A program made the translations under genes and the position numbers. Below are positions 34,242-43,274 of a stretch of DNA of 58,855 nt, in pieces. This stretch comes from Syntrophomonadaceae bacterium (lineage in GTDB: Bacteria; Bacillota; Dethiobacteria; DTU022), in NCBI GenBank assembly GCA_007121075.1, contig SKMK01000002.1, positions 1-58,855 of the forward strand, in the 5' to 3' direction. The notes under the pieces were generated by a model. It ran no database searches and was not told the origin of the DNA. It saw only the letters and a list, made by a program, of their open reading frames with translations. Within the stretch, counting starts at the first letter, position 1. Every line of letters begins with the position of its first letter.

Positions 34242-35807
34242 GTGAATTTTGCTTCTTACGGTATTATTAATGCCCACAAATATCCGGAGAAAGATTTTCT
34301 AATTGAGTGCAGCCCATCAAAAAATCAGCGCCGGGTGCTTACCTGGAAAGAATTCAATGATCAGGCCAACCGTGTTGCCAACTATTTGAAAAACCAGCTG
34401 GGAATAAAAAAAGACGATTTCGTTTTGCACCTGCAGATGAACAGCCTTGAATGGATGGTAACCTACCACGCCATTCTCAGGACAGGGGCGGTAGCGGTCC
34501 CCCTTAACTTCCGTTTCGCCAGTTCGGATATCAAGTACGCAGCCGAGGCCAGCAATCCCAAAGCCTTTATTTTAAGCGACGGGTTCCTGGAAAAAGTAGA
34601 ACCGATCCGGGATGAAATGAAAACAATTGACTCGTATATTTGTATTGGCGATAACGTTCCTGGTGATATGATCTCCTATGCCGAAGTCCTGGAACACCCT
34701 GAAAACGATGATCTCCTGGTCGATGTCGACGAACATGATGCCGCTGAACTAATGTTTACTTCAGGGACTACCGGCCCGCCCAAGCCGGTCTGCCAGGCCC
34801 ACAAAACTTTATACGAAATCGGGATCGGGAATGCCCTGACTTATTCGGAAGGACTTGAAACAGTATACCTGGCCGCACACCCCCTATATCACAGCGGCAG
34901 CCTGTTCCTGTCATTTCCATCGTACCTGGCCGGCGGCAAGATCGTCCTGCTCCTTGAACTCAGCGATCCCGGGTATTTGATTGAAACTATCGCTGCTGAA
35001 AAGATCAACAATGGCTGGGTTACGGTTCCCACTATGTCCGATTCAATCAATGCTATTAAAAAAGGACAGATTGATATTAATGATTTTGATCTCTCCCATG
35101 TGACAGGGAATATTGTCATCGGCGCCCAACCGGTTCCTTCAGCGTTGTTCAAAGATATGAAAAAACTGCTGCCCTTTAAAACCGGAAATATTTACGGGAT
35201 CACCGAAGGCGGAGGAGGCGGCACCTTTAACCTGTATAATGAAGATGTCCTCGACCGCCCGGGATCCATCGGCAAACCTACTTTCAACGTATCTGCCCGC
35301 GTGGTCGACGATCACGGTAAAGATGTTCCGGTGGGCGAAGTCGGTGAACTGCTGTTAAAAGGTCCGCGCAACATGAAAGAATATTTCAAGAACCCGGAAA
35401 TGACCGCCCGGACCATTAAAGATGGTTGGCTGTACACCGGCGATTTGGTCCGGCAGGACGAAGACGGTTATGTTTACATTGCCGACCGGAAAAAAGACCT
35501 GATCATCAGGGGCGGTGAAAACATCTTCCCTGTAGAAATTGAAGATATTTTACGCCGCAACCCAAAAGTCGCCGACGTAGCAGTGATCGGCTACCCGCAC
35601 GAACGCTACGTTGAAATAGCAATGGCCGTAATCCAGCTTTATCCGGAAGAATCAATGAACGAACAGGAAGTAATCGATTTCTGTAAAGAAGAAGGCCTGG
35701 CCCGGTACAAGTGGCCTGAAAAAATTGTTTTCGACCAGGTCATACGCAATGTTACCGGAAAAATAGACAAGCCCCGCTTGAGAGAAAAATATATCGGCGA
35801 AAAGTAA
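34242..35807 (+). CDS. AMP-dependent acyl-CoA ligase (aromatic-acid type)
   Basis: A 521-residue adenylate-forming enzyme. Motifs: FTSGTTGPPKPV (~res 169; the usual final Gly of the P-loop is Pro here), YGITEG (~res 320), YTGDLVRQDEDGYVYIADRK (~res 400) and NVTGKIDKP near the end with the catalytic Lys. It activates a carboxylic acid with ATP and CoA. The cluster suggests an aromatic or alicyclic acid, but specificity cannot be read directly. GTG 34242 with AAAGGAGGG is the start; the open frame to 34095 overlaps iorB and has no start signal. Confidence 0.85.
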   Translation: MNFASYGIINAHKYPEKDFLIECSPSKNQRRVLTWKEFNDQANRVANYLKNQLGIKKDDFVLHLQMNSLEWMVTYHAILRTGAVAVPLNFRFASSDIKYAAEASNPKAFILSDGFLEKVEPIRDEMKTIDSYICIGDNVPGDMISYAEVLEHPENDDLLVDVDEHDAAELMFTSGTTGPPKPVCQAHKTLYEIGIGNALTYSEGLETVYLAAHPLYHSGSLFLSFPSYLAGGKIVLLLELSDPGYLIETIAAEKINNGWVTVPTMSDSINAIKKGQIDINDFDLSHVTGNIVIGAQPVPSALFKDMKKLLPFKTGNIYGITEGGGGGTFNLYNEDVLDRPGSIGKPTFNVSARVVDDHGKDVPVGEVGELLLKGPRNMKEYFKNPEMTARTIKDGWLYTGDLVRQDEDGYVYIADRKKDLIIRGGENIFPVEIEDILRRNPKVADVAVIGYPHERYVEIAMAVIQLYPEESMNEQEVIDFCKEEGLARYKWPEKIVFDQVIRNVTGKIDKPRLREKYIGEK

Positions 35808-35838
35808 ATCTTATTAAATCCAAAATCAAGGGGACAGC

Positions 35839-35876
35839 AAGTCGGGGGTGCATTAAATGCACCCCCGACTTTTTTA
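35839..35876. terminator. Strong bidirectional intrinsic terminator
   Basis: A perfect stem of about 15 bp (35839-35853 with 35857-35871) with a tiny loop, flanked by A and T tracts. It separates the two convergent ligase genes. Confidence 0.9.
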
Positions 35877-35909
35877 ATGTTTCAATGTCCGCCTGATCCC
35901 CTGATATCC

Positions 35910-37496
35910 TTAACTGCCAGTGTTCCAGCTTCCATATTTATCACGCAGAACCCGGTGCAGGATTTTTCCAGTAGCTGTAACAGGCATCTCACTTTCTTCA
36001 ATAAAATCTATTGATTTAGGCCTTTTGTAACCGGCAATCTTATCCCGGGTGTAATCAATAATTTCCCTGGCAAGCTCTTCGCCCGGATCATAGCCCTCAT
36101 GGGGGACAATAACCGCCTTCACCGCTTCACCCCACTTATCGTCAGGAACCCCAATCACAGCAATATTTTTAATAGCCGGGTGGCCGCCGACCACATTCTC
36201 CACCTCGGAAGGGTAAACATTTTCGCCCCCGGTGATGATCATATTCTGCTTTCGGTCCACCAGGTAATAATAGCCTTCTTCATCCCGGCGAGCCATGTCC
36301 CCCGCAGAACACCATTCCCCATAAAAAGCCGTTTCAGTCTTCTCTTCGTCTTTCCAGTATTCTTTAAAAACAATAGGCGAACGGCTGAAAAGTTCACCGA
36401 CTTCTCCGTCAGGCACTTCCTCCCTGGTAATATCGAGCAATTTAATCCGGTCGGTACCGAATATTTCTCTGCCGATAGATCCAAGTTTGGTAAACTGCTC
36501 TTCCGGCCGAAGGTAAGTGACCAGGCCGGCTTCGGTAGAGCCGTAAGCTTCCCATAGCTCCGCCGACTTGAAATAATCCATGATTGCCAGCTTCAGATCT
36601 TTTCTGGCCGGAGCGGATGATATCAACAGCTGTCTCATGCTGCTGACATCGTACTTCTGCTTAACTTCATCCGGCAAACTGAGGATGGTTATATAATGCG
36701 TTGGCACGAGTGAAGTATAAGTAATCTTATACTCGGACACTGTTTTTAAGAAATCTTCCGGATCGAAAGTGGTAACATTGTAAACCATGACCGGAGCGGC
36801 AAGCAGAGTATAGGCGAAAGAATAGTAGATTGAATTGACATGACACATCGGCATAACCAGCAGTATTTTATCTTGCGATCTGACTCCCATGTTAACATTG
36901 CTTAGAACATACTGGGCCATATAACTTTCATGAGTCCTGACCGCGCCCTTTGGTTTACCGGTTGTCCCTGAAGTGTACATGATCGTCCAGATATCGGCCG
37001 CATCGACCATAACTGCCGGCTCACCGGACTGGCTGTGCTCAATAAACTCTTCGTAGTCAACAAAGCCTTCCGGTTTTTCACCGTCACCGATACAAATAAA
37101 ATTATCTTTGGTGACAGTTTTTAATTTACTGCTGATGCTGTTAACTCCTTCCACAAATGGAGCTTCGACAATAAAGGCTTTGCATTCGGCATGATTAACA
37201 ATATACTCATATTCCCGCGGCGTCAGCCGGAACATAATCGGAACGGCAATCTGGCCTCCTTTGGCACAAGCTGCGTACATTTCCATCCATTCAGCCCGGT
37301 TATAGGCAAGTATTGCCACCCTGTCTCCGTAACCTACCCCTTTTTCATGGAGCCCATTGGCAATGCGGCAGGCCCTCTCATTCCATTCCCTGAAAGTAAA
37401 ACTCTTGTCTTTATCCTGACAGCCTAAATGATCAGGATAATTAAAAGCATTACTTTTTAGGAGAGTACCAACGTGCATCCATTTACTAACAGTCAT
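35910..37496 (-). CDS. AMP-dependent acyl-CoA ligase
   Basis: A 528-residue adenylate-forming enzyme with intact motifs: MYTSGTTGKPKGAVRTH (~res 173), YGSTEAG (~res 315), SAGDMARRDEEGYYYLVDRK (~res 395) and PVTATGKILHR near the C-terminus, which holds the catalytic Lys. Substrate unknown; benzoate- or cinnamate-like acids would fit the neighbourhood. It stands on the minus strand, divergent from the PaaK-type ligase gene. TAGGAG lies upstream of the ATG. Confidence 0.85.
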   Translation of the reverse strand: MTVSKWMHVGTLLKSNAFNYPDHLGCQDKDKSFTFREWNERACRIANGLHEKGVGYGDRVAILAYNRAEWMEMYAACAKGGQIAVPIMFRLTPREYEYIVNHAECKAFIVEAPFVEGVNSISSKLKTVTKDNFICIGDGEKPEGFVDYEEFIEHSQSGEPAVMVDAADIWTIMYTSGTTGKPKGAVRTHESYMAQYVLSNVNMGVRSQDKILLVMPMCHVNSIYYSFAYTLLAAPVMVYNVTTFDPEDFLKTVSEYKITYTSLVPTHYITILSLPDEVKQKYDVSSMRQLLISSAPARKDLKLAIMDYFKSAELWEAYGSTEAGLVTYLRPEEQFTKLGSIGREIFGTDRIKLLDITREEVPDGEVGELFSRSPIVFKEYWKDEEKTETAFYGEWCSAGDMARRDEEGYYYLVDRKQNMIITGGENVYPSEVENVVGGHPAIKNIAVIGVPDDKWGEAVKAVIVPHEGYDPGEELAREIIDYTRDKIAGYKRPKSIDFIEESEMPVTATGKILHRVLRDKYGSWNTGS

Positions 37497-37792
37497 TAAA
37501 TCTCCACTCCTAATTAAAATTTTAAATCGCTAAATACAGAAAAATGTATGAAAAATCTCTATCGTGTATTAATATTTACTATTCTTCATTATCAAACCTA
37601 TCCCTTCCCTGTAAGACTCTAAAAGCGGTGCTAACCCATTTATCACACTCTAATCAAAAAAATACCTCTTTTAGGTGATAGAAATGTAAGCCCAAATTTA
37701 ATAACATTAATTCTATAAGAAGTATTTTTTATCTTCCCTTGATATTGTATTTTCAAAAAACAGGTTGCGCTACCCTGAGGAGGAATTGATTA
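37497..37792. other. Divergent intergenic region between two ligase genes
   Basis: A+T-rich and without any convincing open frame. It should contain promoters for both ligase genes, but I see no clear -35/-10 pair and no copy of the conserved intergenic element. Confidence 0.5.
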
Positions 37793-39088
37793 ATGGCTTT
37801 TTTTGATGAAAAAAGGGAAACCATGTCCCGAGATGAAATGCAGGAAGTCCAGTTTGAAAAGTTTAAAAAACAGGCCCACCAGGTGTATAAGAATCCTTTT
37901 ACAAAAAACCGGTTTGCTGAAAAAGGTCTTCAGCCTGGAGATATTAAAAGCTGGAACGACATTAAAGGGGTCCCGTTCATGTCTAAAAACGACTTGAGGG
38001 ACAACTACCCTACCGGATTGATATCCGGCAACTGGGAAGATGTGGTTCGGGTCCATATGACTTCGGGAACTACCGGTGTGCCTACACCCATGCCTTACAG
38101 TAAAAACGATCTCGACGTCTGGACCACCTGTATGGCCCGCAATTTTACCGCCGGAGGACTGAAAAAAAGTGATATCATCCAACAGTCTCATGGCTACGGC
38201 CTGTTTACAGGGGGATTTGGTTTTCATTACGGCCTGGAAACCGTCGGGGCAAAAATTATCCCCACCGGGGCCGGCGGCACGGAAAGACAACTTCGCTTGA
38301 TGAAGGAATGGGGAACTACCGTTTTTACCGGCACCCCCTCTTATGCTGTTTATATTGCGGAATTTGCCGCTGAAAAAGGAATCGACCTGATTAAAGACCT
38401 GAAACTGCGCCTCGGATTTCACGGCGGTGAACCCTGTTCGGATGAATTAAGAGAGAGAATTAATGAACGCCTCGGCTATAAAGCACACGGTGGCGGGATG
38501 AGGCGCTGTTACGGGCTTACAGAAATGGGCGGGCCAATTGCCATGGATTGCGAGCATGAATGCGGAATTCATATCTGGGGCGATCATTACCTGGTTGAAA
38601 TCCTGGATCCTGAAACCATGGAACCGGCTAAAAAAGGAGAACCGGGTGAACTGGTGATCAGCAACCTCAGTTTCGAGGTGATGCCATTACTACGCTACCG
38701 CACCGGGGATCATGTAATAGCCAGTTTTGATGAATGCGCATGCGGCCGGACCCATCCCCGCATTACCACCTTCCTGGGCCGGCTTGACGACATGATTCTG
38801 GTCGGGGGCACCAATATCTTCCCCTGCCAGGTGGAATACATCCTGCTAAATCACGTCGAGCTGAGCGAAAACTGGCAGATCGTGGTAGGAGAGAAAAAAG
38901 GCCTCCATACCATGAAAATTGAAATCGAACCGGCCACCTGGACGGATGTTGATGAACATTTTATCGAAGCACTTGAAAAAGAACTTCACCAGCAACTGGC
39001 CAAGAAGTGTGAAATCGAAATAAAGCCGATCGGCAGCCTGCCTCGCTTTGAAGGAAAAGCGGTCCGGGTTGTAGATCATAGGACTTAA
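37793..39088 (+). CDS. Phenylacetate-CoA ligase family protein (PaaK type)
   Basis: A 431-residue PaaK-family adenylate-forming enzyme. It has HMTSGTTGVPTP (~res 89), CYGLTEMGG (~res 238), LLRYRTGDH (~res 298), CACGRTHPR with a Cys pair (~res 318) and the hinge GRLDDMILVGGTNIFP (~res 330). Family members activate phenylacetate, benzoate-type or coumarate-type acids. As IorAB produces arylacetyl-CoA directly, this enzyme would serve free arylacetic or benzoic acids. The ATG has GAGGAGG upstream. Transcribed in the same direction as the bamA cluster but separated by repeat copy C. Confidence 0.85.
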   Translation: MAFFDEKRETMSRDEMQEVQFEKFKKQAHQVYKNPFTKNRFAEKGLQPGDIKSWNDIKGVPFMSKNDLRDNYPTGLISGNWEDVVRVHMTSGTTGVPTPMPYSKNDLDVWTTCMARNFTAGGLKKSDIIQQSHGYGLFTGGFGFHYGLETVGAKIIPTGAGGTERQLRLMKEWGTTVFTGTPSYAVYIAEFAAEKGIDLIKDLKLRLGFHGGEPCSDELRERINERLGYKAHGGGMRRCYGLTEMGGPIAMDCEHECGIHIWGDHYLVEILDPETMEPAKKGEPGELVISNLSFEVMPLLRYRTGDHVIASFDECACGRTHPRITTFLGRLDDMILVGGTNIFPCQVEYILLNHVELSENWQIVVGEKKGLHTMKIEIEPATWTDVDEHFIEALEKELHQQLAKKCEIEIKPIGSLPRFEGKAVRVVDHRT

Positions 39089-39108
39089 TTATAGGGTCTT
39101 CAACCGAA

Positions 39109-39170
39109 GGTGTTAGCCCTTATTTCACCCTATTTTAACCTTGATTCCATGCTTTTAAGGGATTTTTTTA
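39109..39170 (+). repeat. Conserved intergenic element, copy C (upstream of the DUF35/bamA cluster)
   Basis: About 60 nt matching copies A and B, with 37 of 38 positions identical to copy B over the 3' half. CCCTTA near the 5' end could pair with TAAGGG before the seven-T tract, giving a terminator-like fold with a long loop. Similarity to copy B continues weakly to ~39200. A spurious open frame covers it. The rest of 39089-39392 holds no gene. Confidence 0.7.
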
Positions 39171-39392
39171 ACAATTATCTTTCATTAAGCTTAAAGGGAA
39201 GGTTTAAAAGGGAAAACACAAGGGTAGCAGCTGTATTTCAATCTAAACAAACACAATTTCAGTATTTATTATCGATCCACCCGGCCAGCGATGAGCAGGC
39301 GGAAACTATACCACAATATACCGGTCCCAGCGCCAAGTTAATAATTTAAGCACGGCAAAGCGGGCAGTTAGTTACCGGAGGAGGTAAGCAAA

Positions 39393-39806
39393 ATGGGCTT
39401 TGAACGTTTTGGAAGGTTGAGTTTTACATCGCAGACAAAAACAAACGAGTTTATCGATTACCTGGAAAAAGGAGATCTTTATGCCACCCGGTGCAAACCT
39501 TGTGGAGTCACCTTCTTCCCACCGCGGGCAGATTGCTGCTCCTGCCTGGAAAATGATCTGGAGTGGGTCAAAATTAACCCGAAGGGCAAATTGATAAGTT
39601 TCACCAGGTCATACTTTGCCCCGACCGGATTTGAAGAAGACGTCCCTTACGTCCTGGCCGTAGCGGAATTTAACGGGACTAAGGTATTTGGCCGGGTCAG
39701 GAAAGGATTTACCGAAAATGATTTAACGGCCGGGATGGTGGTAACAGTAAAACCCATTACTTACCAGAACGGGCAACTCAGTTATGAGTTCGAACCGGTA
39801 GCTTAG
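39393..39806 (+). CDS. DUF35 Zn-ribbon/OB-fold acyl-CoA-associated protein
   Basis: A 137-residue protein with an N-terminal helix, a rubredoxin-like zinc ribbon (RCKPCG ~res 34, CCSCLE ~res 49) and a C-terminal OB fold. DUF35 proteins usually bind acyl-CoA and form complexes with SCP2-type thiolases or MaoC-like hydratases. Here the nearest such thiolase is 12 kb upstream (26184). GAGGAGGTAAG precedes the ATG. A small hairpin overlapping the stop codon may end this transcript. Confidence 0.82.
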   Translation: MGFERFGRLSFTSQTKTNEFIDYLEKGDLYATRCKPCGVTFFPPRADCCSCLENDLEWVKINPKGKLISFTRSYFAPTGFEEDVPYVLAVAEFNGTKVFGRVRKGFTENDLTAGMVVTVKPITYQNGQLSYEFEPVA

Positions 39807-39822
39807 GTAACCGGCTTTTTTG
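39795..39822 (+). terminator. Possible weak intrinsic terminator
   Basis: CCGGT (39795-39799) pairs with ACCGG (39810-39814), followed by CTTTTTT. The stem is only 5 bp and overlaps the stop codon of the DUF35 gene. Confidence 0.4.
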
Positions 39823-39956
39823 CTAACCTGAAAAAGTTTATTTAAAAGGGCATGCCGTCAGTTAGGGGGTGAACAAACAGGCTGGCTATTATAACCCGGC
39901 ACCAAAACCGGGACACATCCAAAGGGAATTAATAATATTTTAGAAGGAGGATTAGC

Positions 39957-41087
39957 ATGGATCTTAACAAGTGGCCCCGCCAGGGAGGCATAGTCGATCA
40001 CCAGCTTTATGGCGACGATTATTTTGGGACGGAGCCTCCCTGTGTCATGTACGAAAAGAAACCGGTTCTGGATTCAGAAGGCAAGGAAGTCGATGGCCTG
40101 TATACTGCCTGGGTAACTTTAAACAATCCCAAACAACTCAACTCCTATACCACCAATATGGTTAAAGGAGTAATTGCAGGAATGCACAAAGCTTCTATGG
40201 ACCGTTCCGTGGTGGCCGTAATCTTTACCGGAGCTGAAGACAGGGCTTTCTGCACCGGCGGAAATACCAAGGAGTACGCCGAATACTACAGCGGCAACCC
40301 CAGCGAATACGGCGCCTACATGGACCTTTTTAACGGAATGGTCGATTCCATCTTAATGTGTAAAAAACCGGTCATCTGCCGCGTAAACGGAATGCGGGTA
40401 GCCGGGGGGCAGGAAATAGGAATGGCCTGCGATATTACCATTTCTTCCGACCTGGCCATGTTCGGACAGGCCGGCCCCAGGCACGGTTCCGCCCCGGTTG
40501 GCGGCTCCACTGACTTTCTGCCCGTGTACCTGACCATGGAACAGGCCATGTGGAGCTGTATCTCCTGTGAGCTGTGGAGTTCCTACAAGATGCTGCACTT
40601 AGGTTTAATCTCCAAGGTAGCCCCGGTCCTTAAAGTAAACGGCGAATTCGTCCGCAATCCCCTGGTTATCACCGACAAATATGTTGAAAATGGAGAAATT
40701 GTCTATGGGGAACCGGCCGGACGCGAACAAAAAGACAAGGGCAAAGAAATGCTAAAGTCCGGTGAAACAGACTTCACCCTGCTGGATCAGGAAATTAATA
40801 AAGTAGTCTGGACGCTAAGCAACCTCTTCCCCAACTGCCTGATGATGTCCATTGACGGAATCCGGCAGAAGAAGAAGTTCTTCTGGGATCAGGCCAAGCT
40901 TCCCAGCCGCCACTGGCTGGCTGCCAACATGCAGACTGAAGCGTACCTCGGCTTCAACGCTTTCAACACTAAGAAGCTGACCGGTCAGGATACGATCGAT
41001 TTTATCAAGTACCGCCAGCTGCTTGCAGAAGCCCATCCTTTCGACCAGGATCTGGTCGATGCGGTGATGGGGGAAAAGCAGGAATAA
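39957..41087 (+). CDS. bamA: 6-oxocyclohex-1-ene-1-carbonyl-CoA hydrolase (ring-opening)
   Basis: A 376-residue crotonase-superfamily enzyme with the length and signatures of BamA/Oah: the long N-terminal region (KWPRQGGIVDHQLYGDDYFG), the oxyanion segment FTGAEDRAFCTGGNTKEYAEYY (split by me as FTGAEDRAFCTGG near res 83) and GQAGPRHGSAPVGGSTDF (~res 172). It adds two water molecules and opens the ring to 3-hydroxypimeloyl-CoA, and is the usual marker gene for anaerobic aromatic degradation. GAAGGAGG precedes the ATG. It is followed by bamR and bamQ, so all three post-reduction steps lie in 3.2 kb. Confidence 0.96.
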   Translation: MDLNKWPRQGGIVDHQLYGDDYFGTEPPCVMYEKKPVLDSEGKEVDGLYTAWVTLNNPKQLNSYTTNMVKGVIAGMHKASMDRSVVAVIFTGAEDRAFCTGGNTKEYAEYYSGNPSEYGAYMDLFNGMVDSILMCKKPVICRVNGMRVAGGQEIGMACDITISSDLAMFGQAGPRHGSAPVGGSTDFLPVYLTMEQAMWSCISCELWSSYKMLHLGLISKVAPVLKVNGEFVRNPLVITDKYVENGEIVYGEPAGREQKDKGKEMLKSGETDFTLLDQEINKVVWTLSNLFPNCLMMSIDGIRQKKKFFWDQAKLPSRHWLAANMQTEAYLGFNAFNTKKLTGQDTIDFIKYRQLLAEAHPFDQDLVDAVMGEKQE

Positions 41088-41129
41088 AAACCTGATCAGG
41101 TTAGATTAACTGATTGCTGTAAACTAAAA

Positions 41130-41213
41130 GGTGTTCCCGGGGACAGCGACATTACCATACAACTGAAACCAGGCCCGGGAACACCGCTCCTCCCTGCTCA
41201 AGCCCGCGGGAGG
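41130..41213 (+). promoter_or_regulatory. Two hairpins between bamA and bamR
   Basis: GGTGTTCCCGGG (41130-41141) pairs perfectly with CCCGGGAACACC (41174-41185) around a 32-nt loop. A second, smaller hairpin follows: CCTCCC (41189-41194) with GGGAGG (41208-41213). No T-run follows either. They may act in mRNA processing or partial attenuation between bamA and bamR. Confidence 0.6.
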
Positions 41214-41232
41214 CAAAAAGGGGTGAATTATT

Positions 41233-41997
41233 TTGGCTTATAACTATCTCAATACCACAAGCAAAGACGGAGTTGCCACCATAACTCTTAACCATCCTCC
41301 ACTTAATGTGTTGAATATAGAAATGATGGAGGAATTAATCCAGGCCCTGCATTGGGCCGGTGAACAACCCGACACCATCGTGGCAATCACAGGCGAAGGA
41401 AAAGCTTTTTCCGCCGGTGTGGATATAGCCGATCACACCCCGGAAAAAGTCGATGCCATGATCGATGTTTTTGACCGCCTTTTCCTTGCCATGTCTGAAA
41501 TTGACCAGCCGATCGCCGCCCTGGTTAACGGAGCGGCACTGGGTGGAGGGTACGAAATTGTTTTATTCTGCGACCTGGTAGTGGCTTCAGAAAAAGCCAA
41601 GCTGGGTCAACCGGAAATACAGGTGGGTGTTTTTCCGCCGATCGCCTGTTATATACTGCCCAGGCTTGTATCCTGGCCGCTGGCCATGGAAATTCTGTTG
41701 AGCGGTGATACATTTGAGGCAGCAAGAGGAGAGCAAATGGGCCTGGTGAACAAGGTAATCTCCGCTGAAAACTTCCAGGCCGAAGCCAGGGATTTTCTTA
41801 AACGCTTTACCAAGTTGAGCCCGGTAGTGCTGGCTCTGACCAAAAAAGCTACCCTGGCCGGACTGGGTAAAGATTTAAAGGAAGGGCTTAAAGTCATAGA
41901 CCGGATCTACCTCGACGAGGTCATGAAAACAGAAGACGCTGTTGAAGGGCTGCGGGCATTCATGGATAAACGCAAACCGGTGTGGAAAGGAAAATAA
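41233..41997 (+). CDS. bamR: Cyclohexa-1,5-diene-1-carbonyl-CoA hydratase
   Basis: A 254-residue enoyl-CoA hydratase/isomerase-family protein. The CoA-binding and oxyanion segments are AITGEGKAFSAGVDIADHTPE (in parts: GKAFSAGVD ~res 57) and NGAALGGGYE (~res 98). It adds water to the dienoyl-CoA made by benzoyl-CoA reductase, giving 6-hydroxycyclohex-1-ene-1-carbonyl-CoA. Position between bamA and bamQ supports this over a general enoyl-CoA hydratase. It starts with TTG at 41233, with AGGGGTG upstream. Confidence 0.88.
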   Translation: MAYNYLNTTSKDGVATITLNHPPLNVLNIEMMEELIQALHWAGEQPDTIVAITGEGKAFSAGVDIADHTPEKVDAMIDVFDRLFLAMSEIDQPIAALVNGAALGGGYEIVLFCDLVVASEKAKLGQPEIQVGVFPPIACYILPRLVSWPLAMEILLSGDTFEAARGEQMGLVNKVISAENFQAEARDFLKRFTKLSPVVLALTKKATLAGLGKDLKEGLKVIDRIYLDEVMKTEDAVEGLRAFMDKRKPVWKGK

Positions 41998-42021
41998 TTA
42001 TGTCAAAGGAGGTTTTACCTC

Positions 42022-43089
42022 ATGAGCGTGCCGGCAAAAATTGAAACCTGGCAGATGAAAGAACCCGGAACCCTGGAAAAAACCACCATTGCTGTGCCGG
42101 AACTGCAACCCGGGGAAGTCCTGGTGGAAATTGCCGGGTGCGGAGTTTGCCATACTGATGTCGGTTATTTTTACGACGGGGTCCCCACTGTCAACGATCC
42201 TCCGCTGACCCTGGGCCATGAAATCAGCGGAAAAGTTGTGGCCGGTGATGAACACTTAATCGGAAAAGAAATAATTATCCCGGCGGTTATGCCCTGCAAC
42301 AAGTGCGACATCTGCGCTTCAGGCAGGAACAATCGCTGCCTGAAACAAAAAATGCCCGGCAACAGTATGGGTATCTACGGAGGCTTTTCCAGCCACATCC
42401 CGGTCCCATCAGAAGATTTGTGTGTGGTTGAAGACCGCAAAGGAATGCCCCTGGAATACCTTTCGGTTGTAGCCGATGCTATCACATCACCTTATCAGGC
42501 TGCTAAAAGAGCCGATATTCAACCAGGAGACAGGGTGGTCATTATCGGGGCCACAGGGGGAATCGGTGTTTACATGACCCAGATTGCCGCCGCCCTGGGA
42601 GCTGAAACCGTAATAGCCATTGCCAGGAGCAAGGAAAAACTTGAACGCTCCTTAGACTATGGAGCCACCCATACCATTAGCACCCTGGACCAGGGAGTAA
42701 AAGATATCAAGAATTCCTACAAGGGCTACTGCAAGGAAAACGGCCTGCCCGGGCACGGATGGAAAATATTCGAGTGTTCCGGTTCCAAAATAGGCCAGGA
42801 AATCGGCCTCGAATTGCTTTCTTTTGTCGGAAAGCTCATAGTTGTCGGTTTTGGAATGCACAAGGTAGAATACATGCTTTCCCGGCTGATGGCTTTCGAT
42901 GCGGAAATTATTGGAACCTGGGGCTGCCTGCCCCGCTATTACAAGGAAGTTTTGCAGATGATCCTCGATGATAAGATCAAGATTGAACCATTTGTAGAGG
43001 TGCGTCCTATGAGCCAGATTGAAAATTCGTTTGAAGAATCACATGCCGGAAAGCTGATGAAAAGGGTCATTTTACAGCCTGATTTCTAA
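42022..43089 (+). CDS. bamQ: 6-hydroxycyclohex-1-ene-1-carbonyl-CoA dehydrogenase
   Basis: A 355-residue zinc alcohol dehydrogenase-type enzyme. The catalytic-zinc Cys is in GCGVCHTDVGYFYDG (~res 35), GHE follows at ~res 62, and the structural-zinc cysteines are in CNKCDICASGRNNRC (~res 92-106). The NAD site is GATGGIGVYMTQ (~res 174). It oxidises the 6-hydroxy group to the ketone that BamA then hydrolyses. AAAGGAGG precedes the ATG, 24 nt after bamR. A GC-rich hairpin (43165-43206) follows. Confidence 0.93.
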   Translation: MSVPAKIETWQMKEPGTLEKTTIAVPELQPGEVLVEIAGCGVCHTDVGYFYDGVPTVNDPPLTLGHEISGKVVAGDEHLIGKEIIIPAVMPCNKCDICASGRNNRCLKQKMPGNSMGIYGGFSSHIPVPSEDLCVVEDRKGMPLEYLSVVADAITSPYQAAKRADIQPGDRVVIIGATGGIGVYMTQIAAALGAETVIAIARSKEKLERSLDYGATHTISTLDQGVKDIKNSYKGYCKENGLPGHGWKIFECSGSKIGQEIGLELLSFVGKLIVVGFGMHKVEYMLSRLMAFDAEIIGTWGCLPRYYKEVLQMILDDKIKIEPFVEVRPMSQIENSFEESHAGKLMKRVILQPDF

Positions 43090-43164
43090 AAAAGTGTTTT
43101 TAAGCAGGGTGCAAACGAACCCGGACCGGCACCCAACAGGGAGCTTACAAACTCCTGCAGAAAA

Positions 43165-43210
43165 GATCCCCCTCCCTGCCTGAAGGTAAGGGCCGGGAGG
43201 GGATTCTTCT
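43165..43210 (+). terminator. GC-rich hairpin after bamQ, possible terminator
   Basis: 43165-43180 and 43191-43206 form an imperfect stem of about 13 bp with one bulge and one mismatch, followed by a short pyrimidine tail (TTCTTCT). It would separate the bamARQ unit from the aldehyde oxidoreductase unit. Confidence 0.5.
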
Positions 43211-43274
43211 AACCGCTTATATCAACCGAAGAGGTTTAAGCCGGAAGAAGAAAGTTACAGGGAGGCAGATCGAG

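Noticed and set aside
39110-39349. A 79-codon plus-strand open frame
   Set aside because: It begins within repeat copy C, has no ribosome site or recognisable domain, and codes across sequence conserved at the DNA level with other non-coding copies.
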